From: Guyanagaster necrorhizus | Lineage: Eukaryota > Basidiomycota > Agaricomycetes > Agaricales > Physalacriaceae | Length of the DNA stretch: 64,000 bases | Assembly: GCF_019112545.1 (NCBI RefSeq) | Contig: NW_025064892.1 | Coordinates: 725,921 to 789,920, forward strand | Direction of reading: 5' to 3' | Part shown: positions 45,196 to 57,080 of the stretch, in pieces | Numbering within the stretch: position 1 is the stretch's first letter | How the letters are laid out: every line of letters begins with the position of its first letter | Position numbers and translations under genes: made by a program | The notes under the pieces: generated by a model | Seen by the model: the letters and a program-made list of their open reading frames with translations, nothing else | Told to the model about the DNA's origin: nothing | The model's database searches: none

Positions 45196-45934
45196 TATAG
45201 TGCTGAGGTGAAGTCAAATGATGACCTTATCCTCAAGCTAGATCAGTTATGGTCTTTTTCTTTGCCACTTGAAGTTGATGTTTTATAGCTGAGAAGGCCT
45301 TGAAGATGACGATGCAATTTGGTTCGCTGGCCACTATGTCAATGGATTACTTCCCATTGATGAGGTTGGTGGTGCGTCTTGCAAATTGAATTTATAGTGC
45401 TAATACACTATTTAAGTATATACCCACATGAGGCACATTCTCGGCATTCAAATGTGATGCATTGGAGGTCAAAGCTGCAGTAGAACAGATGATGACCATT
45501 CTATATAAACAGGTCCAAGAAGAAATAGAGTAATAAATTCATTTACTACCCCTATCTTTCATTTCATCACTGACTATTTGTTAAAGAATATGGGAACAGC
45601 GCCGCCCTCTCTCACTTCAAGGCTGATCAAAGACCGTCTCATCATGGGTACCATTTCAGACAAAGATGTCGAGGATATCAAAGGTGTGGCTGAGACATTA
45701 TATTCTGCCGCTGAAGATACCATAAGCTTCTCTCAGATTCATTAAATAGAACGAGGGCACTAAATTTTCTGCTATGAATAGACTGTTTGTGTGCTCACAT
45801 CCTTCATCTTGGCAATGGTTCTCTATCCGAGCGTATTCACCAAAGCACAGGAAGAAATGGATGTCATGGGTGCCTGCCGGATATTTCCGATAGAAGACAT
45901 GTCAACACTGGGGCCACTTTATAGATATGGAAGG

Positions 45935-46171
45935 TGTTGGATTGTCAAGTGTCGCATATACTCAAGATCTTCAGTTGTTGAGTATCAGGCAAGGAAGGGT
46001 GTGTCTCCCAGACTTTATTCCATTTACTTCAACATTGATTCTATTACCTATCTATTGGTGTACAGAAGATGTAGATAAATAGGTAGCCAAAGTTTGATGA
46101 CTCTCATGCTTTGTGAGGGTTCTCTGCTGATATCCAGGTGAATGGCTGGGGCCTTAGCATTTATCTCAACA
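45935..46171 (+). repeat. Solo LTR of a related copia family
   Basis: A 237-bp segment from TGTTGGATTGTCAAG to TTTATCTCAACA with TGTTG/CAACA inverted ends. It is flanked by GAAGG (45,930-45,934) and GAAAG (46,172-46,176), a 5-bp target duplication with one G-to-A change. The start resembles the 5' end of the neighbouring copia LTR, and CTTTGTGAGGGT inside resembles its TGTGTGAGGGT. No internal region is present, so it is a recombination product. It sits in the P450 pseudogene. Confidence 0.65.
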
Positions 46172-46176
46172 GAAAG

Positions 46177-47182
46177 GCCAGGAGAGGGCTCAGCACTTCA
46201 CACGCACATCCATGCTGAACAGCAGATGCGACTTGTGCAATGGAAGTTGACATATTAACACATTCTTGACATGCTTGACATACCACATGTGACCATTCCC
46301 CAACTTCAATACTATGTAGCAAACCATCGTATCTGACATGATCTAAACTTGAACATCATCTTTCAAGTGCATATTAGGTTTGATGAAATCAAATTGCTAA
46401 TATCATGTATTTGGTCCAACTTCCAAGCCTGTTCGAAAGCATTATGAAGTGTTATGAAGCGATGTAAAAAGATACCAACTGTCAATTGCATAGTATGAAA
46501 TTTCACATGTGCCGCTTCCTTTCTGACTTGATTGTCAAAATCAATCTACAAAGCACATCCATTTGTTCCTGCTTGGGCAAACGTCAAACAGCTATTCTCA
46601 TGGGTTCATTGGTCGCAGACAAGGGTATATTCTCATTGGCTGTTTAATTGTGGGAACATTGTGATGCTTAAGTTTAGGTAGACATTTCTTTCCCAAGGTC
46701 AAATTTCAAGCCTATAGTCTATATTGTCACTTGATGGTTGCAGGATGTCAAATATCCGTATTGAGGATAGTGATGTGTTGATCCTATGAGGTAATGCCGC
46801 AAGCAATCCCGAAGCATCTATACCAAGCCCGAGGCAAGGATAAAGGAGAGGTATAAGATTATCCAGTCGATTTTGCTGGTATATCTCTCTGTGTGGCTTA
46901 TGTCGCTGCTGAAATTGCTCATGGAATCGTACATTGAAAGACCTTTGATACTGTGGAACAGGTAAATGTATTGGACACCTCGAGTCACCAGGAATGCATA
47001 CCAGTCTGGATCAACGAGCAGCAGAAAGAACGGCAATACTGCTTACAGGTGGTGAGTGAGGGAAAACAGTAATACCTTGAGGATAAACCGGCTAAGTATT
47101 TGATTCACACTGCGGGATGCAACTGAGAAGGGAGTTTTCCATAGATAAAAGTACAGGAGCCAAACCAAAACGTGCAGGATGA
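46177..47182. other. Unassigned AT-rich stretch
   Basis: About 1 kb without recognisable coding sequence. It may contain further decayed P450 or transposon sequence and the 3' untranslated region of the NCBP3-like gene. The minus frame at 47,036-46,818 has no family resemblance. Confidence 0.35.
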
Positions 47183-48385
47183 TCACTCCCCTTCCTTCAA
47201 AAATGCGTCTAGTTCATCATCCAGCTGCTGCTGACTCTTATTCGGACGCTCTTCTCCCCTGCGTCTCTCTGATCCTCGTCCGCCACGTCGTCTGCGTCTC
47301 TCTCTATCATGAGGCCGCCCGTTTCTAGAGCGTTGAGAGCGCTGCTCAGTTAAACGTCCCGCCAAAATACCCGATTCTGGATATTCACGGATGCTGTCGG
47401 TACGGTCAAGTAGCGTCCGACCATCTGATGAGATATAGTCGGAGTACATCTTGGACGGTGGCGATGCCGCAGTATCTGGCTCATCTTCTGCAAGAAACTC
47501 ATCCAGGTCTTGATCCAACAGTGCTTTGTCCTCTTCTGGATTTCTTCTCCTTCTTTTGTTCGCACCAGGACCCTCTCTCCCATCATATAGCTCTTTCCCT
47601 GCATGGCTCCCATGCTTCTTGTAAAACTCGCTATCTTTCTTGGCCCCGCGCTTCTTCACATCTCCTTCCCTCGCCCAACGCATCCTAATGACTCCTTTCA
47701 AGCCCTCACCCTTCCCCAGACTCTTGTTGATGCGTTCCTCTGGCGGCCATAGCGCGATGGGTATCGGCTTCGCGGTGACAAAGTCGTCTTCATCGGGCTT
47801 TTCTGCCGGAGACTTTTGCAAAAAGCGTTGGCCAGTACGCGCACCAGCCTTGGTTTCAAAGACAAAGACGCAAGTGTTATCGTTGATCCATTCCAGGCCG
47901 AGCGGGTGTGTGTCAAAGTGCGTGGCATAGGCGAAGAGACGAGCAGTGGGAAGGTGGGAGATGGGTGTACCCTGTAACAATATAGCATTGCCGCGATGCG
48001 TCAAGTCTAGTTGCCAGAATGATGAGTGTGAAGAGCGAGGAATAAACCCAACATACCTTCGTCCATCTCGTCGTCGTTGACCCCGTCTCCTAATGTCTCG
48101 TCCTCGACTTCATCGGCATGTTTGCGCTTACCAGGTAAAGGATCATAATACTCTCATATCAGGGCTCGTTCGGGCGACCTCCAGGACATGCTACCAGCGC
48201 ACCTTGCCGACTCTAGCCGTGGACGATTCAGACAGCAAATAGACTTTTGAGGTCCCGATACGATTGGCAAGGGCTGCCCGCCCAGAGTCGTTTGAGGGGG
48301 GCGTCGGATGCTGATCTTCATAGGCGACGTCGTGATCATAGGAAAGGGCAGAAAGCTCTGGATCCAAGTTATCGAGCGAATCCAT
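47183..48385 (-). CDS. NCBP3-like cap-binding / mRNA export factor
   Basis: Resembles nuclear cap-binding subunit 3 (human NCBP3/C17orf85), which has an RRM-like fold that binds the m7G cap and links to mRNA export. Three exons: 48,385-48,203; 48,150-48,057; 48,006-47,183, total 1,101 nt, 366 residues, introns GT..AG. The RRM-like region is NAILLQGTPISHLPTARLFA followed by LEWINDNTCVFVFET. The middle is charged, and the C-terminus is Arg-rich (RERRRRRGGRGSERRRG) and ends in QQLDDELDAFLKEGE, like the C-terminal duplication motif of ALYREF/FOP-type export adaptors. A Met six codons upstream (48,403) is an alternative start. Divergently paired with KRR1. Confidence 0.7.
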
Positions 48386-48456
48386 GTTGTGGTTAGTGGG
48401 CAATGTAAGACTAAAAAAAAATTCTCACGATCTCATTTCCTCTTCTGTCCGTCACC
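48386..48456. promoter_or_regulatory. 71-bp bidirectional promoter region
   Basis: Only 71 bp separate the start codons of the minus-strand NCBP3-like gene and plus-strand KRR1, so promoter and both 5' leaders must overlap here. The interval contains an A8 run and CTCATTTCCTCTTCTG-type pyrimidine tracts but no TATA box. Confidence 0.5.
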
Positions 48457-50386
<1,930 letters not shown>

Positions 50387-50762
50387 CCCTCGTTCGTCCA
50401 TACTCTATGCTTTATTCTGTTGCAGACTTTTGCGTACTTATAGACGCCCATATGTTTTGCTCCGAGTTGGGGCCCTCGCGCTTAAGCCGGAACCCGAATC
50501 CTTAAGAAGCGAAATTGTCTTCTGTGACGCCTGAAGCTATGAAGAGCTACCGCCGGTAGCCCTTTTTTTCTTTGTCCAAACAACTCTCCGACGCCCCAAA
50601 TATGGTAAGGAGGATAAAGGAAGAGAGGCGCGCGCTTCAAAGGGAATCTTCCCTTTCTTTCTTTCATCTTTCGTTGCTAAGTTTGTTTCTTTCCCTCTTA
50701 TTCTGCTATATATACTCCTTCAGTACCTTTGAGCTGCCTCCTTCTCCCAGAGGCCTCACTAA
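50387..50762. other. Intergenic between KRR1 and membrane-protein pseudogene
   Basis: About 375 bp holding the KRR1 3' end and the old promoter of the next gene. It includes a TTTCTTTC-rich stretch and TATATATA near 50,709. Confidence 0.4.
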
Positions 50763-53690
50763 GCCCAAGACGTTTATCTAGTAACCTTCCCCGTTACGAC
50801 ACATACGGCAACGACCTCCCTGGTGCAACTAGTGATGACACTCTTCTCGTCCCCAACCGCTTCCGTTACTCAGACCAGGATCGTCCGGTCTTCTCACAGT
50901 TTAGTCTAAGGAAGCATTCGCTTCCTTCGTTCGATGGGAGGCGCCCGAGCTATGCATCCATTGAAAGCTACAACTCAGATTTCACTGCTGTATCCGAATC
51001 GATGCTGTTCAAAGATGAGACCTTTGATCCTGCAGAGTTACATGCCCAACATTTCTCACCTCCTGGCTTCGTCGATATTGTCTTATTAAAGGCACCATCA
51101 CCAGACACTTCCCCCATCAGCGGGCAACCAAAGCCTCATACCTGAGAAAGGGACTTTGAAGTCCCACAGTGGCGCAAAATCATAATCCACATTATTCTTT
51201 GTCTAGTCACGCACCCGTTCCTCCCCGTATTTGTCATGATCGCGCCTAACAGGACACTCTTTTAGAGCTGATTTCTTGTCAGCATGGGTGTGGCGTTGTT
51301 GGTTTCACTTGGGTCTTAGCCTTCTTCTATTGGCTCGTCCATTCCTGGAAGCTGCGAGTGCGTACCATTACCTTGTTCCGTCATTCATTCATAGGCTTAT
51401 CATTATTGTACCAGCTTGGGCTACGATTATCCACCAATCACGTATCAATGATGGTACCAGGCTGAGAGATTTGGAGCCGCCTTCGCGGGATCCAATAAGC
51501 GCTTGGCCGGCCCTTCAACTACTGTGGTCCAGGTTCATGTACCCAGGCACTGCGAGAAGGATGCGTCAAACATACGAGTAGGTTTTCTTTTCGACTTGTA
51601 GAACTGTTCGGTAACTAAAACAATCCCGTTTAGCAAGCGCCCTTGGTCCCTGGTCATTGTTTTTTTCCTACTCAATGTCATTCTCGCAGCGTCGCCGTCA
51701 TTTATTTCCGGTCGTATTGTCAATATATTAACATCGGTATCGGTGAGTTATTTCTAGATATATCCGCGTCTCCAAAGTAATCTTACCTTTCCCCAGCATC
51801 AGCGTGTCGAATATCAGGAGATCACAGTCGAAGGCGACTTATCAGAGAACGATGCTTCAAACACTACAGCTCTTGTGACGGTTTTTAATGTCGGTGTTTT
51901 CTTTGGTGGATGTATTTTCCGTCACTTACTCTTATACCTGACATGGACCTTGCCTCCATTTTCCGCACATGGGTCTCTACCTACCGCTATATCTTATCCT
52001 TGGAATAACGACACTGTCTATTTCTCTGAAGCAAGCCTCCCAGCTTCTACCGAACGGCAGTGGACTCAGGACACTCACACAAAATATGACGACACCCACA
52101 CGGAGCACTTACTCCACTAGTGCAGCCACTGACCCCTCTAGTACCAACGCTATTGACCTTGGATCTTTGTTAAGGTGCGGCTTCTCACCATAGACCGTCA
52201 GCCTGTTGAAGATTCTTTAAGATATCCGCGCTGGAGCATCAGGATTCACTGTGAGAAGATCCCTGATGGGTCAAAGAACATGTACGCTCACGGGGTGCTT
52301 TTTTTTTCCAGGCTGTGGCGCTTATGTCTTCCACAACGGCATTCCTAGGTCTTCCAATGGGTTCACGTATCTATTCACACCTCGAGAAACAATGGAGGGC
52401 TTATTTTCTTCTTTCAATCTGATATTCTTCTCCGATCTAGAGGAGAGCGTGGCAGACGTCCTCCAGCTCAACGATACTCTGCCCTCTACTGTGGACGTTA
52501 ATGGGACCGCACTTGCAGGTATGAGGTGATTTATGATCGCAGAATCTCTATCTAACACCTCTGTGCAACGTATTTCAGCAACAATAGTGTTGCTCAACGA
52601 ACCTTGATCATATGATTGACAGAGTTGTCGTGTAAGACGCCCTCAAGCCCCGTCGAATTTAATTGCTGCTTCACGTTAGAACCCGTCACCGTTTTCCCTG
52701 TTCGTTTCTCTTCTGGGGCACCCTGCGTAGATGAATCCATGATCTCCTTGTTCTGACTGATAACCCGTAGACGAGGGCACACCGGTGGTGGAGTTATACG
52801 TCTCTACAATGTACGGCTCGTACAACTCCAAGCACACAGCAGCGTCATAGCCAATACGCATTTCCGTCCCATTCGCATCGAGGACAAAGTCGTCGCTATA
52901 TATGGCAAAGGTACCGCTCGTGGAATAGGTGGTGTTTAACCGACTAGTACCCACTCAATGGATATCCGTTCAATACCGTCGCTGGCTAGGATGAGAATAT
53001 CATTAGTCAAAGAATCAGAATACCGCCTCAAACAAAGTGTCTTACTCGATATGACAGGTCTGCTCTTGAAACTGTGGATTACCTGCTGTCTCTGATTTTC
53101 GCTCTCGAGCCTTACTTTCAGGACAATGGGAGAGATGCATTCTATGTTCCATCTCCAACAGTTGATGGATCTTCCTCGGAGTTCCTAGTTCGGTACTGAT
53201 GATAATATTTTCACAAATGGCACCGGGCCTTACGGATATACGGAACTGTCCGGGGAATTCTTTGCGCAGGCTAGAGCGCAGGCAGACGCTACCAACGACT
53301 ACTTTATTCTATGGGTTCCGCCGATACGCTTACACGTCAATACCCCGACCTTGTCGTTGCCTACGCCACGTGTCGTACATGATCGGCCTTCTGGTGACTA
53401 TTGGGCGTTGGTGTCATCGCAGGTCTCTTCATCCCAGCGCTTCCTTGCCATGTTCCTTACCGTGGCTTTGGCATATATTCATGGCTCGCGGCGTTTCATG
53501 CCCATGAGTTGACCGGTCCTCACGCGATAAGCATTCAAAAACAGATGAAAATCGATGACATGGCAGAGCGAATAGGGGATTCTAAATTTTTTTTTTACCA
53601 GCAAAATGATTTTTCTCTTTCACGACGGATCACGACTGCACAAAAAAATTCACTGTCTGCTTCCAGTTGACATGCCAATCACCATCATGG
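50763..53690 (+). pseudogene. Large multi-pass membrane protein, rearranged pseudogene
   Basis: The plus strand encodes an N-terminal hydrophilic part (LPRYDTYGNDLPGATSDDTL; ends 51,145). Predicted membrane helices follow (IIIHIILCLVTHPFLPVFVM; WSLVIVFFLLNVILAASPSF near 51,640), then part of an extracellular domain (CGAYVFHNGIPRSSNGFTYL near 52,317) to about 52,530. The next domain segment is on the minus strand (52,954-52,594). The plus strand resumes near 53,060 with DNGRDAFYVPSPT and a last helix (LLGVGVIAGLFIPALP) and FGIYSWLAAFHA. This is the order of an agaric membrane-protein family known to me only as uncharacterised. Stops and frameshifts are frequent. No function can be given. Confidence 0.5.
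52594..52985 (-). pseudogene. Inverted internal segment of the membrane-protein pseudogene
   Basis: The minus-strand translation gives YSTSGTFAIYSDDFVLDANG, then GYDAAVCLELYEPYIVETYN and, after splice-like joins, VKQQLNSTGLEGVLHDNSVN. These belong between the plus-strand segments ending near 52,530 and starting near 53,120. Breakpoints are not exact; the left one lies close to 52,605 and the right one between about 52,985 and 53,120. Confidence 0.5.
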
Positions 53691-56600
53691 AAACATTTCG
53701 CCTTCTGCAATAATCTTAGTACCACCATTCCTCATCCCTTAACGTACACCGACGTTACTCTTTCACCCTTGTGCCTAGTGTCAGTCACGTTCTCAACGAC
53801 ATTGATCTCTTTGGCACGGCCCTTTGAATGTCGAGATGTCCGAAGGCCACGCTGTTGGCTGTTGCTTGACAAGGCCTGAGTCCCCGTCGTTCTTTGGCGG
53901 TAAGTCTAGTCGAGGGGCTATGAAGGTTGACTAGTCCTTGACTACCGTCTAGTGGTTGACGCCGGTACAACGTTATGAGGTCGCACAAGTTAATACCTAT
54001 GGGGCATAACCAGTGCAGCCGAAAGTTGCTCCCGCTAGTTAGTCTTGCTTATTGCTTCATACGCAGAAAGTACATGCGAATCAGGCCATGCGTTGACAGA
54101 CGAAGGGTCAAACAATACTGACCAGTGAAAATTTCCCTTTTTACTGGGCCGGCCTTCCCTGGGACTCGTTGAAAAGTGGTGGCCTCAACGCACTGTGTAA
54201 TGGGCCATGCTCACTACGTGATGGCCTGCTTGCCGAAGTAGACATGCTAAGATTTGAAGCCTCCGGAAATGTCGTAGCAGGTAGGATAATAGCAACGCAG
54301 CGGGCGTACTGATATAGGAAGCGGGGTGCACCTACCCTTTTAGGGGGAGGGGGTCCGTGCAAGACTCTGAGACCTTCCCGATCCGCAGCGCAAGTACGGC
54401 TGCCTCATAGACGGTGAAGACCCCAACGGAGGAGAAGGGGGAAAATATGATATGCCAAGGTTCCGCTATTTGATGGGACGACCTGTCCTTTATGATCGGT
54501 CCATGAATCCCGTAAGCATCTCGAACGAATCCAAGGAGAAATTTCTGTCACTTCGCGCGTAATATTGTTTGTTCGGGAGCGCAAGCATCTTGAACGCGTG
54601 GGGAAAGCTACTGTCACTTCGTGCATAATTTCGGCTATACGGAAAACATGACTCATCCGAATGTTGCGTGGCATGCGCTTGAGTCGCCTACGGGCACCAT
54701 GTAGGGAGAGAACTATACTCATGAGGCGCTGTGCAAATCTGATAGAAAGTCTAAGAGAAAAAAGTACATGGTGACGGGACTCGGAGGGCGGTCAAATGTC
54801 ATCCAACTATAGGACTTGTGGGCCACAAAGATCTACTTATTGGAGATAGCGGGGGCAACTATACTATTATCCAGTGCGTAGCTTGCTACCTAATAATACG
54901 GACATATGACATCCGTTCTAGGCATCTGTAAGCTATAAAAACGGAAGGAGATAAGGAACAAATTGATTTCCACGGCATGGAGAAGATGGCGAAGTCAACT
55001 GAAAATAGTAGAACTAGTACGGTGATGGGCCCGAGCCAAAAATAAGGACATCAGGCCTTTCGCCTACATTTACCGCCGATTAATAATAGGTGACTGTGAG
55101 GTAATTGATGCTGCGGGCACTATCAATTATCGAATAGTCTATGCAAGCGTCGCTGTGGTTTCAGGATGGTAGTTGGATTTCCACGTTGCGTTGAGTGGAT
55201 GGAGAATCATCCTCGGACTTGGAATCTACTATATTCAGTTCCCACCACGCAGCTGCAGTGTGGGACAGGCGGGCAGCAGAGTCATGGGGCAGACATGAGA
55301 ACCTGAATGTGCTCCGGTTGAATATTTCCTCTCCGTGAGGCTACAGGAGAGTATGCTTTCAAAAGGCTTCCTATCAAGAGCATCCTTTCATTACAACGAT
55401 GGATATCACTATTGTACAAGAAAATGCGGGCCAAGTTAAAAGTTACAACTGTCGTAATTCCGGACACCGCCGGTACATACAGGTTGAAAGTGAGGCTATA
55501 AAGATGGCCATGAGATCGTAAGCTGAAGTCTATCTCGACATACTCTGTTTTCAGCACATTAAAAAAATATTCTTGAGATCAGTACTGCGCACGAACATTC
55601 TCTCATAAGCTATCACCGTACTCAAGTTTGATCCTCGTTATATTCCTCCATTTAGCCCGATCATCATCAACCATCAATGATCAAAATTTCCACCCTTGCC
55701 AAAATTCCCAACTACATCTTTCATGAACGTGGAATCAAAAAGGGTTGCCACCTCACCACATGCTCCAGGAATTGCATAGGTAGGTACAAAAACTGCGCTT
55801 CTTAACGTTCCGATTATAAATGCTACGAGTACTGACCTGAACTCGATATCCAAGAAGCCCTCGATTTCTCCATGACACGGCTCTTATTTTCCTCTCAAAA
55901 AATTTCCAGGAATATGCTTTCTCCGTCAATCCTGGACCTTTGACATGCATTCTGAAGCCCGAGGCAGAATTAGAGCCCGGACTCATGCATCTGCGATTGA
56001 GTGGAGGACCAACGGCGTGTACCACATATTTCAGGACAAGCACCAAGGTGGGTCTTTTCGACTGTCCCTCAAGATAATTTTAAAATCTGAGTGGTTCGCC
56101 CCAGACTTGTCTGGGACAGAATGTATTCAATTACTGGTAGCCCCTTCGACGTCATAAGCGCAGATGAAAGTGGCTGCGGACGGCGGGGGGGTGTTGGGGA
56201 TTAATGTCAGTGGTAGCGAAGTGTTTTGTACACTTCATATACTTCAGCGTAGAGTTCGCGCTCTGACATGGCACAGCACTAGGTACCCTGACGTTTGCAT
56301 GGGGCTCTGCAGCCGTAGCGTTGCAGTGCCAGAATTCTGCCGCTGCAGCGCTACGGATGTCTGTTCTAAAATCCTTGCATCTACTTACTTTCTGCATCAG
56401 GCGAATGGTCCATAGAATACAATCGCCGGATTATAGATCGATGAACGACTCGGCGGGGGAGGATTTATGGTTCGTTTTTTGGTCTCTCCGTGCTTTTTGT
56501 ATGGTACTCAAGTAATCTATGTACATCCCGGAAAGATGACGATTCCGAGAATCGTGCTCATATCTTCTCCGTGAGAAAGATTCTCAGCAGCTGATAAGTT

Positions 56601-57080
56601 TGAAGTCGGTTGGTATGTGCATCATCCGAAAAGGCCACATCTATGTTTCTCACTTTTCTCAGTGCCTAATACTAGACCATATAGTACTGCATTTGTGGCG
56701 TCTGAAGACTGAATGAACCAATTGACTTAAACAATGAAGACCAGCTTCTGGATGCCGGGACATCTTCGAAGAGCCAAAGCCTGTCCTTTAATAATGGAGC
56801 TACTGATTATTCCAAGCTTACAGGTCTCCGATAATTTTACCGAGCCATATCTTAGTAAAACTCCCGGTCTTGTTTGAAGTTTCAAGAAGCAAGCGCTGCG
56901 GATGATGGTCTCTCTGGATCCATCCGTATGTCGGAACCAAATCTAGAGAATAATTCGGAATTGCGAAGCAATTGAACGTTGATATTTTTAAAGAAGCGGG
57001 GAAATTCAATTTCCCCCGGGCCGTTGCTCCGACCATTTGGAATAATTTTCCGTCATCCGAGTGCCTTCTCTTTCTCAGCC
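53691..57080. other. Gene-poor stretch
   Basis: About 3.4 kb with normal CpG but no convincing gene on either strand. Frames at 54,722-54,405 and 55,557-55,282 (minus) and 55,945-56,157 (plus) lack family resemblance. It contains one imperfect tandem repeat (54,510-54,647). Confidence 0.4.
54510..54647. repeat. Two-copy imperfect tandem repeat, 69-bp period
   Basis: GTAAGCATCTCGAACG with CTGTCACTTCGCGCGTAAT repeats 69 bp later as GCAAGCATCTTGAACG with CTGTCACTTCGTGCATAAT. The copies differ mainly by transitions. Confidence 0.6.

Larger units (their letters stand above)
39927..45934 (+). pseudogene. Cytochrome P450 pseudogene split by a copia element
   Basis: Fragments of a fungal P450 lie on both sides of the copia element. 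Upstream: an exon at 39,927 reading SREDYLIEM, an intron ending CATCAACAG at 40,053, then ATASILKIAY. Removing copia and one TATGG restores KIAYGAEVKSNDDLILKLDQ across the insertion, the usual sequence before the P450 helix F region. Downstream near 45,590 comes MGTAPPSLTSRLIKD, KGVAETLYSAAEDT and then LTSFILAMVLYPSVFTKAQE, the helix I region and beyond. The conserved oxygen-binding A-A-E-D-T is visible. Stops separate the pieces. The haem-binding Cys region is not found; a solo LTR at 45,935 cuts the remainder. Confidence 0.7.
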
